Shown: piece by piece, positions 1 through 7,713 of the stretch
How positions within the stretch are numbered: the stretch's first letter is position 1
Layout: each line of letters begins with the position of its first letter
Assembly (NCBI GenBank): GCA_031292145.1
Contig: JARLHR010000262.1
Location: 1-34,407, forward strand
Direction of reading: 5' to 3'
Source of the DNA: Clostridium sp.
GTDB lineage: Bacteria; Bacillota; Clostridia; Clostridiales; Clostridiaceae
Length of the DNA stretch: 34,407 bases
Translations under genes and position numbers: made by a program
Notes under the pieces: model-generated
Databases searched by the model: none
Told to the model about the DNA's origin: nothing
What the model saw: the letters and a program-made list of their open reading frames with translations, nothing else

Positions 1-1
1 A

Positions 2-2704
2 CCAGCTTATACATTAGGTGGATCTGGTGGCGGTATCGCTGATAATGAAGAACAGCTTGAAACTATATTAAGATTAGGACTTCAATTAAGTACAATAGGC
101 CAAGTTTTACTTGAAAAGAGTGTTAAGGGTTGGAAAGAAGTAGAGTACGAAGTAATGAGAGACTCTTACGGAAATTGTATTACTGTATGTAATATGGAAA
201 ACATAGATCCAGTTGGTATTCATACTGGAGATAGTATTGTTGTAGCTCCATCGCAAACTCTTTCAGATAAAGAATATCAAATGCTTAGAACAGCGTCAAT
301 AAATATAATAAATGCAGTTGGAATTGAAGGTGGATGTAATGTACAGTTTTCATTAAATCCAAATAGTTTTGAATATGCAGTTATAGAAATAAATCCTAGA
401 GTTTCAAGAAGTTCAGCTCTAGCATCAAAAGCAACAGGATATCCTATTGCAAAACTTGCAGCTAAAATAGCCCTTGGATATGGATTAGATGAAATAAAAA
501 ATGCTGTAACACAAAAGACTTATGCATGCTTTGAGCCAACACTTGATTATGTGGTCGTTAAAATACCAAAATGGCCTTTTGATAAATTTTTTAGTGCAGA
601 TAGGCAGCTTGGAACAAAAATGATGGCAACTGGGGAAATTATGGCTATCGGAGCTAATTTTGAGCAAGCATTTTTAAAAGGAATTAGAAGTTTAGAAATA
701 GGAAAATATTCTTTAGATCATAAAAAGTTTAAAGAATGCAGTATTTCAGAACTTAAGGAAAAAGTAATGGCTCCGGATGATGAACGAATTTTTGCCTTAG
801 CTGAAATGATAAGAAGAGACTACATGATAGAAAGAATAAATAAAATAACAGGAATTGATATGTTCTTCTTAGAAAAAATAAAATGGATAGTTGAAGAAGA
901 ACAAAGATTAAAATTAAGCAAAATAGAAGATTTAGATAAGGAATGGTTACATCATCTAAAGAAAAGGGGATTTTCAGATAAAGCCATAGCTGATATGCTA
1001 AGAGTTAGTCCAGATGATTTATATAGATTAAGAGATATATGGAATATACGACCTTCGTATAAAATGGTTGATACTTGTGGTGGAGAATTTGAAGCATTAT
1101 CACCATACTATTATTCAACTTATGAGCAATACGATGAAGTTGAAGTATCAAATAATAAAAAGGTAATAGTTATAGGATCAGGTCCAATAAGAATCGGTCA
1201 AGGTATTGAATTCGATTATGCTTCAGTTCATTGTGTAAAAGCATTAAAGAAACTTGGAATTGAAACTATAATAGTTAACAATAACCCAGAAACAGTAAGT
1301 ACTGATTTTGATGTATCCGATAAGTTATACTTTGAACCATTAACAGAAGAAGATGTTTTAAATATAATAGAAAAAGAAAGACCAGATGGAGTAATACTTC
1401 AATTTGGTGGTCAAACGGCTATCAAGCTTGCAAATTTCTTGAAAGAACAAAATATTGTAACTCTTGGAACTACGGCAGACCAAATAGATTTGGCAGAAGA
1501 TAGAGAAAAGTTTGATGCATTATTAGAAAGATTGGAAATAGCAAGACCAAAGGGTAAAGGAATATGGTCAGTAGAAGAAGGCTTAGAAGAAGCTAGAAGA
1601 TTAAAGTTCCCAGTACTTGTTAGACCTTCATATGTAATTGGTGGTCAAGGTATGGAGATAACTCATGATGAAGATGAATTAACATATTACTTAGACAATG
1701 CTTTTGCTAAGGATAGTAAAAATCCAATTCTTATAGATAAATATTTAATGGGAAGAGAAATAGAAGTGGATGCTATATCTGATGGGGAAGATATATTAAT
1801 ACCAGGTATTATGGAACATTTAGAGAGAGCAGGAGTTCACTCTGGAGATAGTGTCACTATGTATCCAAGCCAAAATATTTCTGATAGGATAAAAGCTGAT
1901 GTATTAGAATATACTAGAAAGTTAGCTTTAGAAATTGGAATAAAAGGAATGATAAATATTCAATTCATAGAATTTGAAGGTCAATTATATGTAATTGAAG
2001 TTAACCCAAGAGCATCAAGAACAGTTCCTTATATAAGTAAGGTAAGTGGAGTTCCAATAGTAGATTTAGCTACACAAGTAATGCTTGGAGCTAAGTTAAA
2101 AGATTTAGGATATGGAGTAGATGTATATAAAGAACCTGAATTAGTTTCAGTTAAAGTTCCAGTATTCTCAACTCAAAAATTACCTAATGTTGAAGTAAGC
2201 TTAGGACCTGAAATGAGATCAACAGGAGAAGTTTTAGGGGTAGGTAGAAACATAAAAGAAGCATTATATAAAGGATTTGTTGGAGCTTATATGTATCCGT
2301 CAAAAGAAAAGGGTAAGATATTAGCAACAATAAATAAACATGATAAAGCAGAATTTTTACCTATAGCAAAGGATCTTGCATCAGTTGGATATAAATTCAT
2401 AGCAACTACAGGAACTTGCGCATTACTAAAAGAAGCAGGCATAGAAGTAGAAGAAATTAGAAAGATTGATGAAGAAGAACCAAATATTTTAGATATAGTT
2501 AAGAACAGAGAAGTTGATTTAGTTGTAAATACTCCAACTAAAGGAAATGATTCGAATAGAGATGGATTCTTAATAAGAAGAGCGGCAGTTGAAAGAAATT
2601 TAGGCGTAATTACTGCGCTAGACACATTAAGAGCAATTGCTGATGTAGAACTTGAAAAGTTTGATGAAAAAAATGATTTAGAAGTATTTAATATAGCTGA
2701 ATAA
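2..2704 (+). CDS. carB: carbamoyl-phosphate synthase large subunit, 5'-truncated by window edge
   Basis: The reading frame is open from the first bases of the window (it reads [11 protein letters not shown] before the internal ATG at 155), so this is the 3' part of a longer gene. About 900 residues are visible against roughly 1070 for the family, so about 170 N-terminal residues lie upstream. CarB makes carbamoyl phosphate from bicarbonate, ATP and ammonia delivered by the CarA glutaminase, for pyrimidines and arginine. The rest of the first ATP-grasp half comes first; the second half starts near 1160 with [14 protein letters not shown] and includes the typical [14 protein letters not shown] and [12 protein letters not shown] segments. 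The C-terminal MGS-like allosteric domain lies at about 2300-2640. A hairpin follows the stop. Identity is secure. Confidence 0.97.
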   Translation, partial: PAYTLGGSGGGIADNEEQLETILRLGLQLSTIGQVLLEKSVKGWKEVEYEVMRDSYGNCITVCNMENIDPVGIHTGDSIVVAPSQTLSDKEYQMLRTASINIINAVGIEGGCNVQFSLNPNSFEYAVIEINPRVSRSSALASKATGYPIAKLAAKIALGYGLDEIKNAVTQKTYACFEPTLDYVVVKIPKWPFDKFFSADRQLGTKMMATGEIMAIGANFEQAFLKGIRSLEIGKYSLDHKKFKECSISELKEKVMAPDDERIFALAEMIRRDYMIERINKITGIDMFFLEKIKWIVEEEQRLKLSKIEDLDKEWLHHLKKRGFSDKAIADMLRVSPDDLYRLRDIWNIRPSYKMVDTCGGEFEALSPYYYSTYEQYDEVEVSNNKKVIVIGSGPIRIGQGIEFDYASVHCVKALKKLGIETIIVNNNPETVSTDFDVSDKLYFEPLTEEDVLNIIEKERPDGVILQFGGQTAIKLANFLKEQNIVTLGTTADQIDLAEDREKFDALLERLEIARPKGKGIWSVEEGLEEARRLKFPVLVRPSYVIGGQGMEITHDEDELTYYLDNAFAKDSKNPILIDKYLMGREIEVDAISDGEDILIPGIMEHLERAGVHSGDSVTMYPSQNISDRIKADVLEYTRKLALEIGIKGMINIQFIEFEGQLYVIEVNPRASRTVPYISKVSGVPIVDLATQVMLGAKLKDLGYGVDVYKEPELVSVKVPVFSTQKLPNVEVSLGPEMRSTGEVLGVGRNIKEALYKGFVGAYMYPSKEKGKILATINKHDKAEFLPIAKDLASVGYKFIATTGTCALLKEAGIEVEEIRKIDEEEPNILDIVKNREVDLVVNTPTKGNDSNRDGFLIRRAAVERNLGVITALDTLRAIADVELEKFDEKNDLEVFNIAE

Positions 2705-2718
2705 AAAAAGATATTTAC

Positions 2719-2755
2719 AAGGTCACTGAAAAAAGTTTAAATTTTCAGTGACCTT
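2719..2755 (+). terminator. hairpin after carB
   Basis: A perfect 14-bp inverted repeat (AAGGTCACTGAAAA with its complement) around a short AT loop, 14 bases after the carB stop. There is no clean T-run after it on the plus strand, so it may be a weak intrinsic terminator or an RNA-stabilising 3' end. Confidence 0.7.
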
Positions 2756-2886
2756 AAAATATGTCGCTAATTGGTAATTATATTGAGTCTTAGGTTATTT
2801 ATAGTTGATAGTTATTTAAAATTTTGATTATGTTTTTTGTTGAAATTTTTATTAAAGCAAATTTGCATAAAGAGTAATAGATTATA

Positions 2887-2915
2887 TTGACAAGCAAACG
2901 TTTGTTCTGTATAAT
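2887..2915 (+). promoter_or_regulatory. consensus sigma-A promoter of the SOS-type small gene
   Basis: TTGACA (2887-2892) and TATAAT (2910-2915) with a 17-bp spacer: a perfect vegetative promoter. The start of transcription is expected near 2922, about 33 bases before the ATG at 2955. The spacer is filled by a LexA-type box, so this strong promoter is probably held off in normal growth. Confidence 0.88.
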
Positions 2916-2937
2916 GTAATTAATGAACGTATGTTTG
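2895..2937 (+). promoter_or_regulatory. two LexA/DinR (SOS) boxes
   Basis: Two sites match the Gram-positive SOS consensus CGAACRNRYGTTYG at 13 of 14 positions each. Site 1 reads AGAACAAACGTTTG on the minus strand (2895-2908), inside the -35/-10 spacer. Site 2 reads TGAACGTATGTTTG on the plus strand (2924-2937), at the expected transcription start. Their centres are 29 bp apart. Position between and just after the core promoter elements is what a LexA repressor needs. The match is direct; binding is inferred. Confidence 0.78.
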
Positions 2938-2954
2938 CTAAGGAGATGTATATT

Positions 2955-3206
2955 ATGAAAGATATGGGAAGTTTTTTTGTTAAATTAAATTGTAAGAATA
3001 TTGATAGCATTAGAAGCATGATAATAGATAGACAAGGATATTACATAAGTGAACAAGAAAAATATATAATGTGTGCAGGAAAATATGATAAAAATGGATG
3101 GACTTTAGTATTTAGGGCAAGAAGCTTTGAGGAGGCTGAGGAATTAGCAAACTTAAATCCATTTACATATAAAAAAGATAAGGATAAATTTAATTTATTA
3201 CAATAA
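2955..3206 (+). CDS. small YciI-like protein, probably SOS-induced
   Basis: The start is the ATG at 2955, which has AGGAGATG at 2941-2948; an in-frame ATG at 2931 lies within the second SOS box and has no ribosome site. The product has 83 residues, no signal peptide and no membrane segment. Residues 41-70 (AGKYDKNGWTLVFRARSFEE and the following AEELANLNPF) resemble the end of YciI-type ferredoxin-fold domains, where a glycine-rich strand is followed by a helix rich in EEA and a D/N-PF motif. The His of catalytic YciI proteins is not visible, so enzyme function is not claimed. The gene stands alone between two terminators under a LexA-type promoter. It is not like YneA or SulA division inhibitors (no TM or LysM segment). 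Confidence 0.75.
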   Translation: MKDMGSFFVKLNCKNIDSIRSMIIDRQGYYISEQEKYIMCAGKYDKNGWTLVFRARSFEEAEELANLNPFTYKKDKDKFNLLQ

Positions 3207-3280
3207 ATTAAGAAACAATTAAAACATATTCTGTTTCATTAATTTTTTATTTAATATAAAAAGAATACATATAAATAGTA

Positions 3281-3320
3281 AAAACAAGCTTATAAATACA
3301 TTGTATTTTTAGCTTGTTTT
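3281..3320. terminator. bidirectional terminator between convergent genes
   Basis: AAAACAAGCT (3281-3290) pairs with AGCTTGTTTT (3311-3320), with an inner AATACA/TGTATT pairing. It serves the small plus-strand gene and overlaps the stop codon of the minus-strand HD-GYP gene, so both transcripts probably end here. Confidence 0.75.
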
Positions 3321-4428
3321 ATACTTCATATCTTACATTAGAAATGACAATTGAAAGGGCATCTATTAGATTTACTTTAGAACCAATCTTGCTCGGATAT
3401 CTACTTTTAATTATTTTTACAATAGGCCTTAATGGAAAGCTTGGAATGGTTTCTTCAACTACGCCTACATCACCATTGCTGAGACTTACTATTGTCCCGT
3501 TAGGAAAAGGAATAATAATTCTACAAAATACATCTAATATATTATGATCAAATAATGTACCAGAATTAGACATCAAGTATTCTAAAGCATCACTTGGGCA
3601 CATAGCTCTTTTGTATGATCTATCAGATGTTAATGCATCATAAACATCTGCTATGATTACAATCCTAGCTAGATAATTGATATTTTCACCGCCAATTCCC
3701 ATAGGGTAACCTAATCCATCAAATCTTTCATGGTGCTGCAGAGTTATTAATTTAATATGAGAACTTAAGCTGAAAAATCGATTCAAAAAGTCATAACCAT
3801 GCCTTGGATGTTTCTTTATTATTTCAAATTCCTCAGGAGTTAACTTATCAGGTTTTTGGAGAATTTCACTTGGAATAAATGATTTACCTACATCATGAAG
3901 TAATCCACCAATGCAAAGATAAGTTAAATTTTGCTTAGAGAGATTTAAACTAATGCCAAGAATTAGTGATATTACAGCAACATTTACAGAATGAGCATAA
4001 GTATAGTTATCCATGCTTTTAATATCAACCAGGGAGAGTAATACATTTTTGTTTGCTAATACATTTTCAATTAATTCTTCGGCGATTGTATTAATTGAAT
4101 TGAAATACTTTTTTTCTTGTTTCGTATATTCATTCATATTCTTTTTTTTAAAATCGTGAGAGGAGGCTATTCTTTCTATATGAGAAAAAGTTTCTTTAAT
4201 TACAGAAATAGATTTCTGCCTCAATTCTGGTTTTATAATATCTTCGATAACAGCAGAACTATAATCGTCAATAATATAAAGGGAAAATATTTTATGTTCT
4301 TTAATTTTCATTAAGGTGTCACTAGTTAATACAAATCCTGATTTAAGTAAGCATCTACCATCAGGAGTATATATGTTTTTACCTAATAATGAATTTTCCC
4401 TAATACACTCAATAGGAACTAATCTCAT
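3319..4428 (-). CDS. HD-GYP domain c-di-GMP phosphodiesterase
   Basis: A 369-residue soluble protein. Residues 140-305 form an HD-GYP domain: HDVGK at 178-182 holds the HD metal ligands and HHERFDGLGYP at 232-242 is the signature that separates HD-GYP from ordinary HD hydrolases. Family members break down cyclic di-GMP to pGpG or GMP. The N-terminal 1-130 region (MRLVPIECIR..., with the GxxL pattern of the small domain often fused to clostridial HD-GYP proteins) is probably regulatory; there is no receiver or membrane segment, so the input signal is unknown. The start has AAGGAGGT 10 bases upstream. The gene is monocistronic. A c-di-GMP riboswitch lies 12 kb away in this window. Confidence 0.93.
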   Translation of the reverse strand: MRLVPIECIRENSLLGKNIYTPDGRCLLKSGFVLTSDTLMKIKEHKIFSLYIIDDYSSAVIEDIIKPELRQKSISVIKETFSHIERIASSHDFKKKNMNEYTKQEKKYFNSINTIAEELIENVLANKNVLLSLVDIKSMDNYTYAHSVNVAVISLILGISLNLSKQNLTYLCIGGLLHDVGKSFIPSEILQKPDKLTPEEFEIIKKHPRHGYDFLNRFFSLSSHIKLITLQHHERFDGLGYPMGIGGENINYLARIVIIADVYDALTSDRSYKRAMCPSDALEYLMSNSGTLFDHNILDVFCRIIIPFPNGTIVSLSNGDVGVVEETIPSFPLRPIVKIIKSRYPSKIGSKVNLIDALSIVISNVRYEV

Positions 4429-4801
4429 AATATCATAAACCTCCTTATTAATAATAATTATTATATCACAAGTAATATGTAAAATTATACTACAATAATT
4501 AAAAAAAGTGTTAATAACAACTTAAATTGAGTTAATATGTAATATTTAATCAGAAATACGCATATTTCATAAATAACAAATGTTTTTTGTTCAAATTTTA
4601 TTTGTAATTAACCTATTAATTTAATATGGTTGAAAATAAAAAAGTCTAATTCGATTATTACTTTAGAATAATGTGAATTTTAGAATTGCTAGACAGCAAA
4701 GAAATAAAGTAATAAAATATTTACTATAATAAAGAATATTATGAAACAATATCATATTATTTTATAAAAATAATTTAAAAAAAAGATGGAGTGAGGACAC
4801 T
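4429..4801. other. AT-rich intergenic space between divergent HD-GYP and murI
   Basis: This 373-bp stretch holds the divergent control regions of the HD-GYP gene (minus) and murI (plus). It is very AT-rich, with a short AATAATAATTATTATT-type inverted repeat near 4446-4461. I see no ORF, RNA gene or strong promoter consensus that I would place with confidence. Confidence 0.5.
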
Positions 4802-5575
4802 TTGGATATGAAAAATAGCCCTATTGGATTTTTTGATTCAGGGGTGGGTGGATTGAGTGTAATGAGAGAAGCGGTTGCTATCATGCAAAACGAAGACTTT
4901 ATATATTTTGGAGATTCGAAAAATGCTCCTTATGGAATTAAGACGTTAGAAGAAGTTAAAAAACTTACTTTAAATGCAGTAGACTTTTTATTAGAGAAGA
5001 ACGTTAAAGCAATTGTGGTAGCATGTAATACAGCAACTAGTGCTGCAATTGAAGAGATTAGAGATAAATATAGGCATATTCCTATAATTGGGATAGAACC
5101 AGCTTTAAAGCCAGCTGTTAAGCTAAATAGAGAAGGTAATATAATAATAATGGCAACTCCCATGACTTTAAGAGAGCGGAAGTTTAAATCATTAATGGAT
5201 AAATACAGGGATGAAGCAAGCATAGTATCATTACCTTGTGCAGGACTTGTAGAATTTATAGAACAAGGAATATTAGATGGGAAAGAACTAGAAAGTTATT
5301 TAAGAGAAAAGTTTAAAGTATACTTACAAGGTAAGATAAGTTCAATTGTTTTAGGTTGCACACATTATCCATTTATAAAAAAGGCTTTATCTAATGTTGT
5401 TGGAAATGACGTACCACTTATTGATGGTGGAATTGGTACAGCTCAAGAATTAAAAAGAAAGTTAGCTGAAAAAAGTTTGTTAAGCGATTCAGAAGAAAGT
5501 AGAAAGATAATCATCTATAATTCTATAAATGATAATAAAATTATAGATTTCTGTTATAATCTAATTAATGTATAA
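4802..5575 (+). CDS. murI: glutamate racemase
   Basis: A 257-residue cytosolic enzyme that makes D-glutamate for peptidoglycan by cofactor-free racemisation with two cysteines. Both are present: Cys75 in ACNTATS and Cys186 in GCTHYPF (with His188). The start motif [13 protein letters not shown] carries the conserved Asp-Ser, and NAPYG is also present. The frame begins with TTG at 4802, which follows GGAGTGAGG (4788-4796) closely; the ATG at 4808 two codons later is an equally possible start. Length is normal for the family. It is followed by an inverted-repeat element rather than a clear terminator. Confidence 0.95.
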   Translation: MDMKNSPIGFFDSGVGGLSVMREAVAIMQNEDFIYFGDSKNAPYGIKTLEEVKKLTLNAVDFLLEKNVKAIVVACNTATSAAIEEIRDKYRHIPIIGIEPALKPAVKLNREGNIIIMATPMTLRERKFKSLMDKYRDEASIVSLPCAGLVEFIEQGILDGKELESYLREKFKVYLQGKISSIVLGCTHYPFIKKALSNVVGNDVPLIDGGIGTAQELKRKLAEKSLLSDSEESRKIIIYNSINDNKIIDFCYNLINV

Positions 5576-5658
5576 ATATAATTCAGAGGTATAATAATAT
5601 ATGAAATATTAATGAATTTATACTTATATTTTAGATAATAATATTAATTAATATGTAA

Positions 5659-5875
5659 GGCACAATCAAGAAAATAACAGACCAGTATGCTTGCCTATTT
5701 CGCGTCATACTGCGTCAGCAAATTCTACTAATAGGCCAACTATGAGCAGAATTTACTTTCTTGTCTGACACAAAATATGCACATTGAAAAAGAGCAGCTA
5801 TGCAGCAATACGAAACTTTTCTGCATATAAGAACATCTCATAGCATCTTTGGTCTATTATTTTCTTTCATGTGCC
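5659..5875. repeat. 217-bp MITE-like element with 25-bp terminal inverted repeats
   Basis: The left end starts GGCACAATCAAGAAAATAAC (5659) and the right end, read on the minus strand, starts GGCACATGAAAGAAAATAAT (from 5875). The two 25-base ends match at 21 positions. No ORF lies inside. The left half holds nested stems: CAGTATG/CATACTG, GCCTATT/AATAGGC and AAATTCT/AGAATTT. The right half holds a unit shared with 14446-14494. An internal segment at 5755-5771 resembles the terminal repeat again, so two elements may lie end to end. The element ends just before the ribosome site of the cyclophilin gene. A related end pair occurs at 24604-24671. Confidence 0.75.
5787..5835 (+). repeat. mini-hairpin repeat unit, copy 1
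   Basis: This unit (AAAAAGAG, a GCAGC-tat-GCaGC near-palindrome, AATACGAAACTTTTCTGCAT, then ATAAGAAC) matches 14446-14494 almost base for base outside the hairpin. The other copy has GTGGC-ttt-GCCAC in place of the stem, so the stem sequence changes while the flanks stay the same. Confidence 0.7.
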
Positions 5876-5900
5876 TAAATTGAGAGGAGAAATTAAAAGA

Positions 5901-6425
5901 ATGAAGAACCCAATTATTACAATGAATATGGAAAATGGTGGAGTGATTAAAGCAGAATTATATCCTGAAATAGCTCCAAATACAGTAAGAAATTTTGTGG
6001 ATTTAATTAATAGAGGTTTTTATGATGGATTAATATTTCATAGAGTGATTCCAGGCTTTATGATTCAAGGAGGATGCCCAGAAGGTAGCGGTATGGGAGG
6101 TCCAGGATATTCAATAAAAGGAGAATTCACATCTAATGGATTTAAAAATACTCTAAAGCATTCAAAAGGAGTATTATCAATGGCTAGAGCTATGCATCCA
6201 GATTCAGCAGGAAGCCAATTTTTCATAATGGTAGCAGATGCGCCACATCTAGATGGACAATATGCATCGTTTGGAAAAGTTATTGAAGGTATGGAAGTTG
6301 CTGATAAGATTGTTGTACAAAAGACTGATATGTCAGATAGACCTTATGAAGATCAAGTTATAAAAAGTGTTACAGTTGATATGCAAGGTGAAGAAATCGG
6401 GGAACCGGAAATAATTGAAGAATAA
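5901..6425 (+). CDS. ppiB: cyclophilin-type peptidyl-prolyl cis-trans isomerase
   Basis: A 174-residue cytosolic cyclophilin that speeds proline isomerisation in protein folding. The active-site pattern is complete: FHRVIPGFMIQGG (Arg48, Phe53, Gln56), SMARAMHPDSAGSQFFIM (Gln106, Phe107/108) and HLDGQYASFGKV (His116). The start at ATG 5901 is chosen for GAGAGGAGA at 5882-5890; an in-frame GTG at 5871 lies inside the terminal repeat of the upstream element and has no ribosome site. A short acidic tail (EEIGEPEIIEE) ends the protein. The nearby element means the native promoter may have been displaced or supplied by it. Confidence 0.95.
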   Translation: MKNPIITMNMENGGVIKAELYPEIAPNTVRNFVDLINRGFYDGLIFHRVIPGFMIQGGCPEGSGMGGPGYSIKGEFTSNGFKNTLKHSKGVLSMARAMHPDSAGSQFFIMVADAPHLDGQYASFGKVIEGMEVADKIVVQKTDMSDRPYEDQVIKSVTVDMQGEEIGEPEIIEE

Positions 6426-6478
6426 AGGATATATTAAATTTGAAGCTATAGATACTTGAAGGAAAAGAGGTGTTATAA

Positions 6479-6844
6479 ATGGCTAAAAGTAAGAAGTGTA
6501 TATTAGTATATGGATTGAGCAAGGAAGAAATTAATAAGATTGAAAGTCAAAATATTAAGGTAATAGAAATAAAAAATGATATGATTTCAATGACTTTAGA
6601 AAATATAATAAATGAAAGTACAAATGAAAATTCTTATGATGAATTGCCATTAGGTGAAAAGGCACTTATTTTCAATGGATTTAAGGATGAACAATTAAAA
6701 TTTACTATTAGATACATTAGAGGATTCATTCAAGGTGGAATATTAGCTATATCTACACCACAAAATTATAAGTGGACTTTTAAGTATTTGTTAGAGCATT
6801 TAATTGAGGAAAGAGAATGGTTTAAGGCAAATGGAGGAAAATAG
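6479..6844 (+). CDS. DUF3783 domain protein
   Basis: A 121-residue soluble protein that looks like the clostridial DUF3783 family. The recognised part is the second half: KALIFNGFKDEQLKFTIRYIR followed by ILAISTPQNYKWTFKYLLEHL, where the family has a T-P-x-N-x-x-W pattern. Function is unknown. The start has AGAGGTG eight bases upstream. It lies 53 bases after the cyclophilin gene with no terminator between, so it may be co-transcribed with it. Confidence 0.8.
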   Translation: MAKSKKCILVYGLSKEEINKIESQNIKVIEIKNDMISMTLENIINESTNENSYDELPLGEKALIFNGFKDEQLKFTIRYIRGFIQGGILAISTPQNYKWTFKYLLEHLIEEREWFKANGGK

Positions 6845-6908
6845 ACTAGCATACTGATTCGTTATTTTCTGAAATTTGCCACAGCACAACAAAAGGGGAG
6901 AAAGTAAA

Positions 6909-7577
6909 GTGAGTCGTGTAGGAGAGAATATAAAGCAAGCTAGAGAAAAAAGTGGTATGACAGTTAAAGCTTTGGCTAAGAAATTAGGAGTAGCAGAAAA
7001 ATTTTTAAATGAAGTTGAAATGGGAAGAAAGGTTGCATCTGAATCATTAATAGATAAAGCAGCAAAAGTTTTAAAGGCCGATTTAAATGATATAAGCATG
7101 GTTGTTACAGACGAAGCTCTCATGGAGGAAAGGAAGACTTTAAAAGAAATACCAAGAAGGAATACTGAAACTTCAGAAGTTTGGACAGATGCTTTTTCAT
7201 CAGTGCTTAGAAGTATACCTATATATAATTATTCTTTGTCTAACAAGAAAGGTTCTAAAGAGATGCCAGTTCATTCGAATAAAATAGAAAATTATCCTCA
7301 AGATAAAGTATTCTATTTGGAAATAGAAGATGATGAAATGAATGGATTTAGAATGTTAAAGGGAGATATTGCTTTTGCGCATAGTGTAAAAGAAGTAAGC
7401 AATAATGGTTTCTTTTTAATTGACTATAAAGGACAAAGAAAGATAAGACAAGTAAAAATTTTAGGAAATTCAAAAGTGCTTTTAGTGAGTAATGCAGGAA
7501 ATTTAATTACTGAAACTATGGAATTGAAAGAAATGGATGTAATTGCTAAATTAGAAAAGGTTGAAATTACACTATAG
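6909..7577 (+). CDS. XRE-family regulator with degenerate S24 (LexA/CI-like) domain
   Basis: A 222-residue protein. Residues 3-62 are a Cro/CI helix-turn-helix (ENIKQAREKSGMTVKALAKK and on). Residues 130-222 resemble the S24 signal-peptidase-like fold of LexA and CI, but the catalytic serine of the usual GDSM is replaced (DDEM, Glu143) and the position of the catalytic lysine appears as Arg180 in KIRQV. Self-cleavage is therefore not expected; the domain may act in dimerisation or sensing. The GTG start at 6909 is chosen because GGGGAG lies at 6895-6900; an earlier TTG at 6876 has no ribosome site. A strong terminator follows. The target genes are unknown. Confidence 0.85.
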   Translation: MSRVGENIKQAREKSGMTVKALAKKLGVAEKFLNEVEMGRKVASESLIDKAAKVLKADLNDISMVVTDEALMEERKTLKEIPRRNTETSEVWTDAFSSVLRSIPIYNYSLSNKKGSKEMPVHSNKIENYPQDKVFYLEIEDDEMNGFRMLKGDIAFAHSVKEVSNNGFFLIDYKGQRKIRQVKILGNSKVLLVSNAGNLITETMELKEMDVIAKLEKVEITL

Positions 7578-7609
7578 CATCATAGCAAATAAAACATATG
7601 TAATATGCA

Positions 7610-7650
7610 AATAGAGAATAATCACATGTTTGAATTATTCTCTATTTTTT
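7610..7650 (+). terminator. intrinsic terminator after the XRE gene
   Basis: AATAGAGAATAAT (7610-7622) pairs with ATTATTCTCTATT (7634-7646), followed by a T-run to 7650. The flanks also hold ATGCAAATAG/CTATTTGCAT, which could form a longer alternative pairing. Confidence 0.88.
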
Positions 7651-7713
7651 GTTGCATAAATATGCTATTTGCATAGTATGTTTATGTATATATTTATACA
7701 GGATGTGATTATT

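Noticed and set aside
2287-2625. Long minus-strand open frames opposite carB, murI, spmA, metG and yabE
   Set aside because: They lie opposite clear genes, lack ribosome sites, and have the Ser/Leu-rich composition of antisense shadows.
2895-2937. TetR-type operators
   Set aside because: The palindromic look suggested TetR at first, but both sites fit the longer LexA consensus, and no TetR gene lies nearby.
5871-5900. GTG start of the cyclophilin at 5871
   Set aside because: It lies inside the terminal repeat of the element with no ribosome site; the ATG at 5901 has a good one.
7651-7713. Sporulation promoter (sigma G or E) before the Csp-SleC gene
   Set aside because: CATAGTA at 7672-7678 fits a -10, but GCATA upstream is only 13 bases away, so no promoter could be called.
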